Assembly (NCBI RefSeq): GCF_023698535.1
Contig: NZ_JALJCL010000016.1
Location: forward strand, 38,917 to 102,916
Length of the DNA stretch: 64,000 nt
Direction of reading: 5' to 3'
DNA from: Halorientalis regularis
GTDB taxonomy: Archaea > Halobacteriota > Halobacteria > Halobacteriales > Haloarculaceae
Within the stretch, counting starts at the first letter, position 1, and the number at the start of each line of letters is the position of its first letter. Shown here piece by piece: positions 25,923 to 33,823 of the stretch. Under the pieces are notes generated by a model. The model was not told the origin of the DNA and searched no databases. It worked only from the letters and a program-made list of their open reading frames with translations. The translations under genes were made by a program, and so were the position numbers.

Positions 25923-26240
25923 ATGCAGTTCTGTGACGAGTGTGGGTCGCTGATGCACACGGAAGACGACAGGTGGGTGTGTCGCTCCTGTGAGAACGAG
26001 GAACCGCGGGACTCGCAAGCGGAAGCGGCGATGACGACCCAGGATGGACAGCGGGACGACGGGGGACCCGACGTGGCCGACGCGACCCAGGGCTCCACCG
26101 AGACGGTGCAGGAGCCCTGTCCGGCCGAGGACTGCGACAGCGAGCGGGCGCACTACGAGATGCTGCCGAAGCCGGGCGGCTCCTACGAGGTTCGGCTGTT
26201 CACCTGCGTCGAGTGTGACCACAAGTGGCGCGAGTCCTGA
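25923..26240 (+). CDS. TFS/RPA12-like transcription factor S paralogue without DE tip
   Basis: A 105-residue protein with two zinc ribbons: CDECG...CRSC at the N-terminus and CPAEDC...CVEC near the C-terminus, joined by an acidic linker. This is the TFS/TFIIS-related layout, in which the C-terminal hairpin enters the RNA polymerase funnel and an Asp-Glu pair stimulates RNA cleavage. Here the hairpin reads MLPKPGGSYEVRLFTC with no DE pair, so it probably cannot promote cleavage and may instead inhibit or modulate polymerase, as proposed for other archaeal paralogues. TATA spacing supports this start. Confidence 0.8.
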   Translation: MQFCDECGSLMHTEDDRWVCRSCENEEPRDSQAEAAMTTQDGQRDDGGPDVADATQGSTETVQEPCPAEDCDSERAHYEMLPKPGGSYEVRLFTCVECDHKWRES

Positions 26241-26500
26241 CGGCACATCTCGCGCACCCCGCGGCTACTGAGCGGCTGGGTCCCGGTCTCCAGCACGAAA
26301 GAGTAGAGACTGCCGTGCTGCACGGGACCACGTCATCCACACCGGGACAGATCCGTCACGGATCGATTCCGTCGGCGGCACTCGCCAGCGCGGACAGGGA
26401 AGTCATTCCGGTTACTGCGCGGTAGCCTCGTTTCCCGCTGCTCACGTTCTCACACAGACGTTATCGAACGTTGATGTTTCTGGAGAGCGACCGTTCTCCC

Positions 26501-27046
26501 ATGTCAGAGACCGAGCCCACTATCGAGCCACGGCCACCCGAATTCGAACTCCCGAACGTGGGGGTCGGGCCGGACCCGCTGTCACTCGCCCGAATCGGGG
26601 AGCGTGCCGATTTCGCAATTTTGCTCCTGTTACGGGACTACCACTGTCCGAAATGCAAATCACAGGTACGGACCGTCGCGAAACAGGCGCAGTCGTTTGC
26701 CGAATTGAACGCGGTCGTCGTCCCGATCCTCCCCGAGCCGCGTGACAGAGCCGCCGAGTGGCAGGAATCGTTCGACCTTCCGTTCCCGTTGCTGGCAGAC
26801 CCCGAGAAAGACGTGGCGGAGAAGTACGACCAGCCCACGCGGTTCGGGGCGCTCGGCCAGCTTCACGACATGATCGGCCGGATGCCGGAGAGCGTCATCC
26901 TCGACACGCGAGACGTCGAGCCCGAAGTCGTCTACACGTACGAGGGCGAAACGCCGGGGGACCGACCGGATGTCGAAACACTGCTCGCCGAAGTCGACGC
27001 GTTACAGGAGTCGTTCGTCTTCGACTGCGATCTCGTCGACTGCTAA
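26501..27046 (+). CDS. Peroxiredoxin-like (AhpC/TSA) thiol protein
   Basis: From MSETEPTIEP this encodes 181 residues with a thioredoxin fold. A DYHCPKC motif near residue 50 places a CxxC where peroxiredoxins have the peroxidatic cysteine. FDLPFPLLADPEKDVAEKY is a typical AhpC/TSA strand-helix. The C-terminus ends FDCDLVDC with two more cysteines that could act in resolution. A longer start at 26474 is possible. Upstream 26241-26500 shows no gene. A winged-helix regulator follows 95 bp later. Confidence 0.78.
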   Translation: MSETEPTIEPRPPEFELPNVGVGPDPLSLARIGERADFAILLLLRDYHCPKCKSQVRTVAKQAQSFAELNAVVVPILPEPRDRAAEWQESFDLPFPLLADPEKDVAEKYDQPTRFGALGQLHDMIGRMPESVILDTRDVEPEVVYTYEGETPGDRPDVETLLAEVDALQESFVFDCDLVDC

Positions 27047-27141
27047 GTCGTTCGAGGGACGGGGGTCGTTACCTCGGCGTCAGGTGACCCTATATGAGCG
27101 GTGATCGCATCTTCGCCCGTCAGAAACGGGGTCGCCGTCCA

Positions 27142-27612
27142 ATGCCACACGCACGATTACAGTTGAGCGCGCTCGAAGCGCCACACAGCGACAGGCTGGA
27201 ACCGTTGCCGCCGAGTGCGAAACTCGTGTATCTCGTCCTCGCCTACGAGGGTCGACGGACACAGGGGGACCTGGTATCCGAAACGATGCTCTCACCCAGA
27301 ACCGTCCGCTACGCACTGACGAAGCTCGAAGAGAACGAGCTGGTCACCTCGGATATATACATCCCCGACGCGAGAAAGAACGTCTACGAAATCACGTCAC
27401 AGACGGGTCGAAGTAGCCCGAACATGGATTATTCTTGCTGTGTCGGTCCCACCCGAACGGTGGGAGATCACACCGGCACGTCGTCGAAGGCGTACTCGAC
27501 GACCTTGTTCAGCGTCGGATGGGCGTGGATGGTGTCGGTGATATCCGAGACCTGCCCGGACCCGGCACGCATCGCGACGACGACCTCGTGGATCATCGTC
27601 GAGGCCTCGTAG
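27142..27612 (+). CDS. Winged-helix regulator with read-through tail
   Basis: From MPHARLQLSALEAPH the first 85-90 residues form a MarR-like winged helix (LPPSAKLVYLVLAYEGRRTQGDLV, MLSPRTVRYALTKLEENELV, DARKNVYEI). Haloarchaeal relatives usually end about there. In this window the frame continues another 65 residues, the last 145 bp lying antisense to the 3' end of the lipoamide-dehydrogenase-like gene, with a composition unlike a real domain. I infer loss of the original stop codon or a frameshift near 27400. An ATG at 27094 is an alternative start. Confidence 0.6.
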   Translation: MPHARLQLSALEAPHSDRLEPLPPSAKLVYLVLAYEGRRTQGDLVSETMLSPRTVRYALTKLEENELVTSDIYIPDARKNVYEITSQTGRSSPNMDYSCCVGPTRTVGDHTGTSSKAYSTTLFSVGWAWMVSVISETCPDPARIATTTSWIIVEAS

Positions 27613-28832
27613 CCCAGCGCGTGACAGCCCAGGATCTCGCCGTCCGGGGCCGCGAGCACCTTCACGAACCCGTCGTCGAGTTTCTTCGCGCGACCCATCG
27701 GCGTGTCCGGCAGATCCGCGCGGCCGACGACGTACTCCGTCCCGTCCGCCTCGAGTTCCGCCTCGGTCTCGCCGACGCCGGCCATCTGCGGTTCGGTGAA
27801 GATGGCGTGGGGCATCGCGGTGAAGTCGGCGGTCGCGTCGCCGCCGTGGACGACGTTCTCGATTGTGACCTGGGTCTCGTAGTCGCCCGAGTGTTTGAAC
27901 ATCGCGTTGTCGGCGATGTCGCCCTGCGCCCAGACGTTCTCCGCCGACGTTTCGAGCCGGTCGTTCGTGACGACGAACCCGTCGTCGTCTGTCTCGATCC
28001 CACCGGCCTCGACGGCGAGGCTGTCGGTGTTGGGCCGCCGACCGAGCGCGACGAGCAGTTCGTCGCCGGTCACCGAAATCCCGTCGCCGGTTTCGGTCTC
28101 GGCGTGTGCCGTGACCATCTCGCCGTCGGATTCGACGGCCGTGACGCGGTGGCCGGTGTACACGTCGTGGCGCTGGCTCGCGATCTCGGTGAACGCCTCG
28201 GACACGTCGGGGTCCTCGCGGGGGACGAGCGAGTCCATCATCTCGACGATGGTCACGTCGGTGCCCAGCGACTCGAAGAAGTAGCCCAGTTCGACGGCGA
28301 TGTAGCCGCCGCCGAGGATCACCAGCGAATCGGGCTGTTCGCGCAGGTAGAGCGCGTCCTGGCTGGTCAGATACTCCACGTCGTCCAGTCCGTCGATGGG
28401 CGGGACCAGGGGCCGACTCCCGGCCGCGACGACCACCTTGTCGGCGCTGACCTTCGTTCCGCCGACGTCGAGCGTGCGCTCGTCGACGAACTCCGCGTAG
28501 TCGTCGTAGATCGTCAGGTCGTCTTTCTCGCGGTAACTGGCTTCCATCCCGTCGGCCAGCGCCGACAGCGTCTCGTCCATGTCGTCGACGATCCCGGCGA
28601 AGTCCACGCCGTCCAGCGAGGCGTCGAGGTGGAACTTTTCGGCGTCACGGACGTGGTTGGCCGCGGTCGCCGCCTGAATCAGCATCTTCGAGGGGTTACA
28701 GCCGCGGTTGAGACAGGTACCACCGAGCGGTCCCGGTTCGATCAGTGCGGTGTCGAGTCCGGCGTCGGCTCCCGCCGCCGCGACGTTGTTGCCGGTGCCG
28801 CCACCGATCACGAGGAGGTCGTGGTGGGGCAT
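27468..28832 (-). CDS. Dihydrolipoyl dehydrogenase-like disulfide oxidoreductase
   Basis: A 454-residue class I flavoprotein. It has the FAD motif VIGGGTGNNVAAAG, the redox-active disulfide GGTCLNRGCNPSK, the NAD-binding VILGGGYIAVELG and the C-terminal active-site HAHPTLNK. The family includes lipoamide dehydrogenase, mercuric reductase and mycothione/trypanothione-type reductases. No 2-oxoacid dehydrogenase genes are near, so a low-molecular-weight-thiol or stress role is more likely. The HxlR regulator gene ends 1 bp before its start and should be cotranscribed. Confidence 0.85.
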   Translation of the reverse strand: MPHHDLLVIGGGTGNNVAAAGADAGLDTALIEPGPLGGTCLNRGCNPSKMLIQAATAANHVRDAEKFHLDASLDGVDFAGIVDDMDETLSALADGMEASYREKDDLTIYDDYAEFVDERTLDVGGTKVSADKVVVAAGSRPLVPPIDGLDDVEYLTSQDALYLREQPDSLVILGGGYIAVELGYFFESLGTDVTIVEMMDSLVPREDPDVSEAFTEIASQRHDVYTGHRVTAVESDGEMVTAHAETETGDGISVTGDELLVALGRRPNTDSLAVEAGGIETDDDGFVVTNDRLETSAENVWAQGDIADNAMFKHSGDYETQVTIENVVHGGDATADFTAMPHAIFTEPQMAGVGETEAELEADGTEYVVGRADLPDTPMGRAKKLDDGFVKVLAAPDGEILGCHALGYEASTMIHEVVVAMRAGSGQVSDITDTIHAHPTLNKVVEYAFDDVPV

Positions 28833-29255
28833 CTACTCGCCCTCCACGAGTATCTCGGATTGCCCCGCCGTTTCGGATTCGTCGGCAGTCACGTCGTGTT
28901 CGGCCCCCCAGTTGACCATCTCGGTGATGAGCGGTTCGAGGGAGCGGCCGTCCTCGGTGAGTTCGTATTCGACGCGGACCGGCTTGTCGCTGAGGAGCCG
29001 TCTGTCGACGAGTCCCGTCGCCTCCAGGTCGTCGAGACTCTCCGAGAGCATCTTCGACGAGATGTCGTCGACGCGGTCCTTGAGGGTGCTGAAGCCCATC
29101 GGGCCGTCGTCGAGCAGGTGGTAGACGATGATCGGTTGCCACTTCCGGCCGACGATCTCCTGCATCGACAGCAGCGTCTCCTCGACGCCGGTGAACAACG
29201 GCCCCGAGGGGCCGCGAGCGTCGCCGGTCCGTTCGAATCCAGGATCTGAACTCAT
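28833..29255 (-). CDS. HxlR-family winged-helix regulator
   Basis: A 140-residue protein with the HxlR core: the helix VGRKWQPIIVYHLLDDGPMGFSTL, the recognition segment ISSKMLSESLDDLEATGLV, and a wing VRVEYELTEDGRSLEPLI. HxlR proteins usually sense electrophiles, aldehydes or redox state, often through a cysteine near the N-terminus, but none is present here. It directly precedes the flavoprotein gene on the same strand and is its probable regulator. Confidence 0.85.
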   Translation of the reverse strand: MSSDPGFERTGDARGPSGPLFTGVEETLLSMQEIVGRKWQPIIVYHLLDDGPMGFSTLKDRVDDISSKMLSESLDDLEATGLVDRRLLSDKPVRVEYELTEDGRSLEPLITEMVNWGAEHDVTADESETAGQSEILVEGE

Positions 29256-29376
29256 TGTGAGTGCCTCTGTCTCGTCGAACGACCGAGACCGTATTCAAGA
29301 CAGCCCGGACGCGTGACACCGCTTCGCGTCACCGGAAGGTATTTATACCAGAATCGGGAACCGACCGACAGCGGTC

Positions 29377-29967
29377 TCACGACCCGCTCTCGAACTTCTC
29401 CCAGAAGATGTCGTTGAGCCCCTCGGAGTAGTCCTCGTCGAGGTACTCCTCTTTGGTGAGGTTGGCCTCCTCGATGAGCGCCGCGGCTTCGCCCGCCCAG
29501 GCGTAGAAGCCGATCAGCGTGTCCCTGCGCATCTCCGCCACGTCGATGGAGTGATACACGTTGACGAATCCCCCACCTTCTCGGTTCAGCTGGGACTTCT
29601 CCAGCAGGCCGATGTCGACCAGGCGGTTGAGGTAGCGACGGACGGTCGTCTCGTCGTAGTCCAGGTACTCGGCCACGTCGGCGGGTGGCATCGGCCCTTC
29701 ACCGATCACGCAAAGGCAGATATCCAGACCGGGCTTGGGAAGGCCGAATGCGTCCAGCAACACCTGTTTCACGTCCGGTGGCTGGATGTCGATGTTGACG
29801 TCGGTGACGCGTTCCATCACCTGTCCGTGGCAGGTCATCCCGCCGTCACAGTCCTGTAGCGTCAGGACGACGTTCTCACAGTCGTTACACTGGTAGATGC
29901 CGTACTGGCGGTCACGGAGGTCGTTTTCTCCGGCCGGTTCGTTCACAGTAGTATCGTCGTCGGTCAT
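29377..29967 (-). CDS. Helix-turn-helix regulator with N-terminal zinc ribbon
   Basis: A 196-residue protein. Residues about 23-50 contain YQCNDCENVV then GGMTCHGQVME, a desulfoferrodoxin-like or rubredoxin-like cysteine cluster. This is followed by a TrmB/ArsR-type winged helix (PMPPADVAEYLDYDETTVRRYLNRLVDIGLL) and a C-terminal helical sensor or dimer region. Such proteins are common next to haloarchaeal respiratory genes. The cysteine cluster suggests metal or redox sensing. A short adjacent regulator gene follows upstream at 30309. Confidence 0.72.
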   Translation of the reverse strand: MTDDDTTVNEPAGENDLRDRQYGIYQCNDCENVVLTLQDCDGGMTCHGQVMERVTDVNIDIQPPDVKQVLLDAFGLPKPGLDICLCVIGEGPMPPADVAEYLDYDETTVRRYLNRLVDIGLLEKSQLNREGGGFVNVYHSIDVAEMRRDTLIGFYAWAGEAAALIEEANLTKEEYLDEDYSEGLNDIFWEKFESGS

Positions 29968-30030
29968 GATCCGGATGGGGCCACCCGCGTGAGCCTCTCG
30001 TGTTGAAAATCAGAAGCGAGGAAGTAAAAC

Positions 30031-30309
30031 CTACTGTTGGTCCGGATCGCACTCGTCAAGATCCGCGTCCACGACCACGAACTCGTCGTCGATGTTCAGT
30101 TCCAGCAGTTCTCTGGCCGTGATCGTCGGCCGATACCCGTCGTCGATCCTCGCGAGGAGCGCACACTCGACGAGTCGGTCGAAACACTCGTCGGCTCGCT
30201 CGCGTGGCATCCCGAACCGGGTCGCGGCGTCGGCCGGTGTCAGCGGTCGGTCGAGGTCGTCGTAGGTACCGACGACGAATTCGAGCAGGCGGTATGGTGA
30301 GGGGGTCAT
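30031..30309 (-). CDS. Small winged-helix protein
   Basis: A 92-residue protein with a single predicted winged helix: a first helix YRLLEFVVGTYDDL, a turn RPLTPADAATRFGMPRERADECFDRLVECALL, and a wing DGYRPTITARELLEL. The acidic tail carries no motif. It resembles small haloarchaeal regulators without a ligand domain. It lies 63 bp upstream of the zinc-ribbon regulator gene, on the same strand, so the two could be cotranscribed. Confidence 0.6.
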   Translation of the reverse strand: MTPSPYRLLEFVVGTYDDLDRPLTPADAATRFGMPRERADECFDRLVECALLARIDDGYRPTITARELLELNIDDEFVVVDADLDECDPDQQ

Positions 30310-30501
30310 TGATCGGTACCGGGCGACGAGTCGCGTAACCTGCGTGTTAGTATCGGTTCTTAAAACTTCTTCTGTACCTCTTCCTCACCCTGTTACCTCC
30401 ACCTCAGCCATTCTCAAGAGGGGGCTTGGTGTACCGTGTGATATGTATCGGCGACGACAGCTGACGGGTGTGGACCACGGTTCCGCCGAGGCTGGATAGT
30501 G

Positions 30502-31020
30502 ATGGCGCGGCAGTCACCGCGAATCGAACTCTTCTGTCGCTCACTGGCACCTAGTACGGGCCGGGAACAACAGGACCGTATCGTCCAGCGGCTTCGAACG
30601 CTCGACGAGGCGAGCCGAATCCGGGGATTCGAGGTCGTCCTCTGTGGGGAGTGTGTCTGCCCACGCGCCGCGACGGCCGAGACGGACCCCGGTGAGCGAC
30701 TCCTCGACCGGTACGACGCCTTCGAGACGTGGGCCGAGGAGACCGGCCGAGACCTCGTCGGCTTCGAGAAGCGGGACACGAAGTCGATACTGACCGGAAC
30801 GACCGTCACGGGAATCGTCTTTCCGCGGCTCACGCTGGCCGAGTACCGCGACGGGGAACTCACGTTCGTCGCACCGTCGAGTGACGACGGTGAGCAGACG
30901 ACCGTCGCGGATCGGCTGGGTGACTACGAATGGGGGAGTGTCGACGGTCTATCAGACGAGGCCCAGCGAGAGCCACGCGCCGAGGACGCCACCGTAGACC
31001 AGGTGGAAGAAGAAAAATAG
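30502..31020 (+). CDS. Conserved haloarchaeal protein, function unknown
   Basis: From MARQSPRIELFCRSLAP this encodes 172 residues (a GTG one codon earlier is an alternative). It shows alternating helix and strand with TGREQQDRIVQRLRTLDEAS, a FEVVLCGECVC strand and a LVGFEKRD segment, ending in a charged tail. Proteins with this IELFVRSL opening are widespread in haloarchaea, but I know no function. The last 69 bp overlap tail-to-tail with the membrane protein gene at 30952, so the C-terminus may have been extended by loss of a stop codon. Confidence 0.6.
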   Translation: MARQSPRIELFCRSLAPSTGREQQDRIVQRLRTLDEASRIRGFEVVLCGECVCPRAATAETDPGERLLDRYDAFETWAEETGRDLVGFEKRDTKSILTGTTVTGIVFPRLTLAEYRDGELTFVAPSSDDGEQTTVADRLGDYEWGSVDGLSDEAQREPRAEDATVDQVEEEK

Positions 31021-31380
31021 CCCCATCGTCTTCGGTTCGGGCTCCATCGCCAGGACGATCCGCATCCACAGCACCATCCCAACGACGGTCAGGACGATCC
31101 CGTAGACGAACCCGAGCCCGACCCCCGTCGCGAGCGTGAGACTCACGCCGAGAAACGGGAACGCGACGGCGAAGGCCGCTCCGGCACCGATACCGTACAG
31201 CATGTGTAACGCCATCCCCTGTGGCATGTACTCCGCTGGCGGCCCGTCACCGACGTACTTCGACCACAGCGCCGCCGTCGGTGGCGGCGAGTCGTCGCCC
31301 AGTGCCAGCATGAACACCGTCATGACGATGGTTGCGATCAATCCGCCTGCCAATCCGCCGAGTATCGTTGGGTCAGCCAT
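30952..31380 (-). CDS. Four-helix integral membrane protein
   Basis: A 142-residue protein with four hydrophobic segments, including GGLAGGLIATIVMTVFMLAL, LHMLYGIGAGAAFAVAF, GLGFVYGIVLTVVGMVLW and LFFFFHLVYGGVLGAWLSL. Histidines are placed inside helices. No known family comes to mind. A GTTAC-N5-GTAAC palindrome lies about 33 bp upstream, and similar palindromes precede two other redox-related genes, so it is probably coregulated with them. Confidence 0.65.
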   Translation of the reverse strand: MADPTILGGLAGGLIATIVMTVFMLALGDDSPPPTAALWSKYVGDGPPAEYMPQGMALHMLYGIGAGAAFAVAFPFLGVSLTLATGVGLGFVYGIVLTVVGMVLWMRIVLAMEPEPKTMGLFFFFHLVYGGVLGAWLSLGLV

Positions 31381-31412
31381 GGTATTTCTGATCGAGGCAG
31401 TACCCGGAATCG

Positions 31413-31429
31413 GGTTACCTCTAGTAACC
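31413..31429. promoter_or_regulatory. Palindrome GGTTAC-N5-GTAACC
   Basis: GGTTACCTCTAGTAACC is a perfect inverted repeat with a 5-bp spacer, centred 41 bp upstream of the membrane protein ATG at 31380. The arms recur at 36270-36286 and, imperfectly, at 45273-45290. Confidence 0.55.
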
Positions 31430-31522
31430 TACTGACTGTCAGCGGTAATAAGTGTCTGCTGAGTTAGGGGAAATGCGGTTACACCGGGGAAACCAGGTCG
31501 GTCGGCGGTCGCGAACGGCCAG

Positions 31523-32482
31523 TCAGGCGATCACGAACTCTGTGACCAGGATGAGCAGGCCGACGAGTCCGAAGACGACGCCGAGGCCGACCTCCATCAG
31601 GTCGCTGGGTACGTACTTGCCGACGCGGGTGCCCACGGTGCCGCCGATGACGACGCCGGGGATCGACCAGGCGACGACGTACCAGACCGGCGTCGCCGTG
31701 AGCGCGTGGACGAGTGCGCCCGCACCCGCCGCGATGGCCAGCACGAACACGCTCGTCGCGACGGCCACGCGCGGTGGAATCCGACAGCGGACGATCAGTT
31801 GCGTGGTGACGATCTCGGGCAGGCCGGCGCTGATGAGGCCGGTGACGAACGCACCGACCGTCGACAGCGCCACGCCCGGCGGCCGCCAGCAGGTGTCGTA
31901 GGTGAACGTCTCGCCGTCGGCCGCCTCGATGGTCGTCGTGCCCCGGCCCGAGTTCTTCTCGTTCAGGTATTCGCCCTCGCACTCCCCCGGCACGCACTCC
32001 TCGGGCGGGTCGTAGTACACGAGAAAGGCGCCGAGTCCGACCAGCCCGACGCCGAAGATGCCCTTCAGAATCCGCGGGTCGACGAAGTGTGCGGCGAAGG
32101 CACCGACGATCACAGCGGGGACCGCGCCCGCCAGTAGCCACTTGGCCGTCCGGAAGTCGACGACCTGCTGTTTGACGTAGGATCGCAGCCCGTTGCCCAT
32201 GCCGAACACCTCGGTCATGAGGCCGGCACCGATTGCCTGAGAGGGTGTGAGCCCGACACCGAGCATGAAGAACGGGCTGAAAAAGAGCGCGCCCGACACA
32301 CCGGAGGCCAGTGCGACCGTCGAGAACGCGACGGAGGCGGGGAACACCCACCAGTGGGTGAGGAACCGGTCGACTGGAAACCCACCCGGGACCGCCGATC
32401 CACCACCCGTCGACCCGAGGGCGGTCCCCACGGTGACAACCAACCCGACCCCGACCAGCGCGGTCCCGAGCGTCCGCCTCAT
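31523..32482 (-). CDS. TauE/SafE-family anion exporter
   Basis: A 319-residue protein with about nine hydrophobic helices in two repeats. Family features include FFSPFFMLGVGLTPSQAIGAGLMTEVFG near the first repeat and the paired VGAFVTGLISAGLPEIVTTQLIVR in the second. TauE/SafE proteins export sulfite, sulfoacetate or related anions. A long soluble loop (EECVPGECEGEYLNEK) between the repeats contains two cysteines. It overlaps the CMD gene by 4 bp, so the two are coexpressed; the surrounding DsrE and DUF3179 genes hint at sulfur or nitrogen oxyanion handling. Confidence 0.82.
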   Translation of the reverse strand: MRRTLGTALVGVGLVVTVGTALGSTGGGSAVPGGFPVDRFLTHWWVFPASVAFSTVALASGVSGALFFSPFFMLGVGLTPSQAIGAGLMTEVFGMGNGLRSYVKQQVVDFRTAKWLLAGAVPAVIVGAFAAHFVDPRILKGIFGVGLVGLGAFLVYYDPPEECVPGECEGEYLNEKNSGRGTTTIEAADGETFTYDTCWRPPGVALSTVGAFVTGLISAGLPEIVTTQLIVRCRIPPRVAVATSVFVLAIAAGAGALVHALTATPVWYVVAWSIPGVVIGGTVGTRVGKYVPSDLMEVGLGVVFGLVGLLILVTEFVIA

Positions 32483-33036
32483 GCGAACAGCTCGTCGACA
32501 GTCTCGTCTGCGGGCGTCCAGCCGACGAACTCGCCGCCCTCGAAGGGCAGGTTCACCGACGCCACGTAGTTACAGAGGCCGACGTAGAAGTCCACCAGCA
32601 GGCCGACCGCGACGATCTCGGCGTCGCTGTACTGGATCGTCAGCGCCCGGTGGATCTGGTCGGTCACGTTCCCTTCCGCGACAGCCTGCGCGTACTGCAA
32701 CAGGACGAACTCCGCGTCGTCGAACCCGGAGAAGTCGCCGCCGCCGATGGCCCGCATCTCCTCGGTCGTGACGCCCTTGTCCCGGGCGATGTCGACGTGC
32801 TGGTGCCACTCGTAGCGTGCACCGCGAGCCCACGCGACCGTCAGGATCACCAGTTCCTTCGTCCGGGGCGTGAGCTGGTCGTACAGCGTGTTCAGGTACT
32901 CCAGGGTCGCCTCCAGCACTTCGGGGTTGTGCGCCCAGGCGCGGAAGATGTGGCGGTCGCCCAGGTAGTCCTCGGTGAACAGGTAATGATACTCCTCGGG
33001 GATCTCGTCCAGTTCGAGCAGATCGACTCGAGTCAC
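32479..33036 (-). CDS. Carboxymuconolactone decarboxylase (CMD/AhpD-like) protein
   Basis: A 185-residue helical protein with the CMD core: LTPRTKELVILTVAWARGARYEWHQHVDIARDKGVT. In AhpD enzymes this region holds a CxxC and a histidine. Here the cysteines are replaced, and only the EWHQH histidine cluster remains, so peroxidase activity by the AhpD mechanism is unlikely. Lactone decarboxylase or another function remains open. It is the first gene of a two-gene unit with the TauE/SafE exporter. Confidence 0.75.
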   Translation of the reverse strand: MTRVDLLELDEIPEEYHYLFTEDYLGDRHIFRAWAHNPEVLEATLEYLNTLYDQLTPRTKELVILTVAWARGARYEWHQHVDIARDKGVTTEEMRAIGGGDFSGFDDAEFVLLQYAQAVAEGNVTDQIHRALTIQYSDAEIVAVGLLVDFYVGLCNYVASVNLPFEGGEFVGWTPADETVDELFA

Positions 33037-33156
33037 GCTCGACAGATCACCACGGGGCGTTAAGTCCGTAGCTCACACCGCCGTAACCCGGTGAATCCGC
33101 ACTCAGTCACCTGCACGGACGAAACCTTTTCGACGAGTCGTCGCTTCCGTTCGCGT

Positions 33157-33363
33157 ATGTCGACGACCATCGAGACCCCCCAGGCCGACGAATCGTGTGC
33201 ATACTGTGGCTCGCGGGTCTTCGACCACGATCCCGTCTGCGTCCGGGACTGCACGGACGACTGCGGTTCGCCGACGTACTTCTGTAACCACGCGTGTCTG
33301 TCCGCCCACATCGACGAGAACGACCTCACGAGCGGCGACACCTGCGAGTGGTCGCCGGAGTGA
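33157..33363 (+). CDS. 68-residue zinc-finger protein (DUF7576-like)
   Basis: From MSTTIETPQADES this small protein has CAYCG, CVRDC, TDDCG, FCNHAC and CEWSPE, enough cysteines and histidines for two zinc sites. The layout resembles the small treble-clef or MYND-like proteins common in haloarchaea. A protein-interaction or regulatory role is likely; no DNA-binding recognition helix is evident. The gene stands alone between the CMD gene and the PadR gene. Confidence 0.68.
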   Translation: MSTTIETPQADESCAYCGSRVFDHDPVCVRDCTDDCGSPTYFCNHACLSAHIDENDLTSGDTCEWSPE

Positions 33364-33467
33364 CGGACCGGCCGGCCATCGGGATGGCCACGGTTTCCCG
33401 GACGTTGGCGAGTGAGACGGACGTTACCGAGTACTGATACTGTTTTGGAACCGATTCTCGAACCGGA

Positions 33468-33770
33468 ATGGAGGACCTCACAGCGTTCCAGCGCGACATC
33501 CTCTACGTCGCCGCTGGCATGGACGAACCACACGGGCTCGGGATCAAAGCCGAACTCGACGACTACTACGAGGGCGACGTCAATCACGGGCGGCTGTACC
33601 CCAACCTCGACGACCTCATCGAGAAGGACCTGCTGGAGAAGGGGACCCACGACCAGCGCACGAACAGTTACACCCTCACCGACGAGGGCCACCAATCGCT
33701 CCAGCGCCGCCGGGAGTGGGAGTCGAGGTATGTTCGAGACACGGAACGATTGGGCGGCTCCAGTGCCTGA
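33468..33770 (+). CDS. PadR-family winged-helix regulator
   Basis: A 100-residue protein with the PadR core: TAFQRDILYVAAGMDEPHGLGIKAELDDYY, then VNHGRLYPNLDDLIEKDLLEKG and a wing TNSYTLTDEGHQSLQRR. There is no C-terminal ligand domain, as in the short haloarchaeal PadR proteins. The ATG at 33468 is the first in frame. It converges on the YncE-like gene and its target is not evident. Confidence 0.85.
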   Translation: MEDLTAFQRDILYVAAGMDEPHGLGIKAELDDYYEGDVNHGRLYPNLDDLIEKDLLEKGTHDQRTNSYTLTDEGHQSLQRRREWESRYVRDTERLGGSSA

Positions 33771-33823
33771 GGAGGGGTCAGCGGGCGAGGCAACTGTCGA
33801 TTCGCGCGACGCGGCGGACGCAC

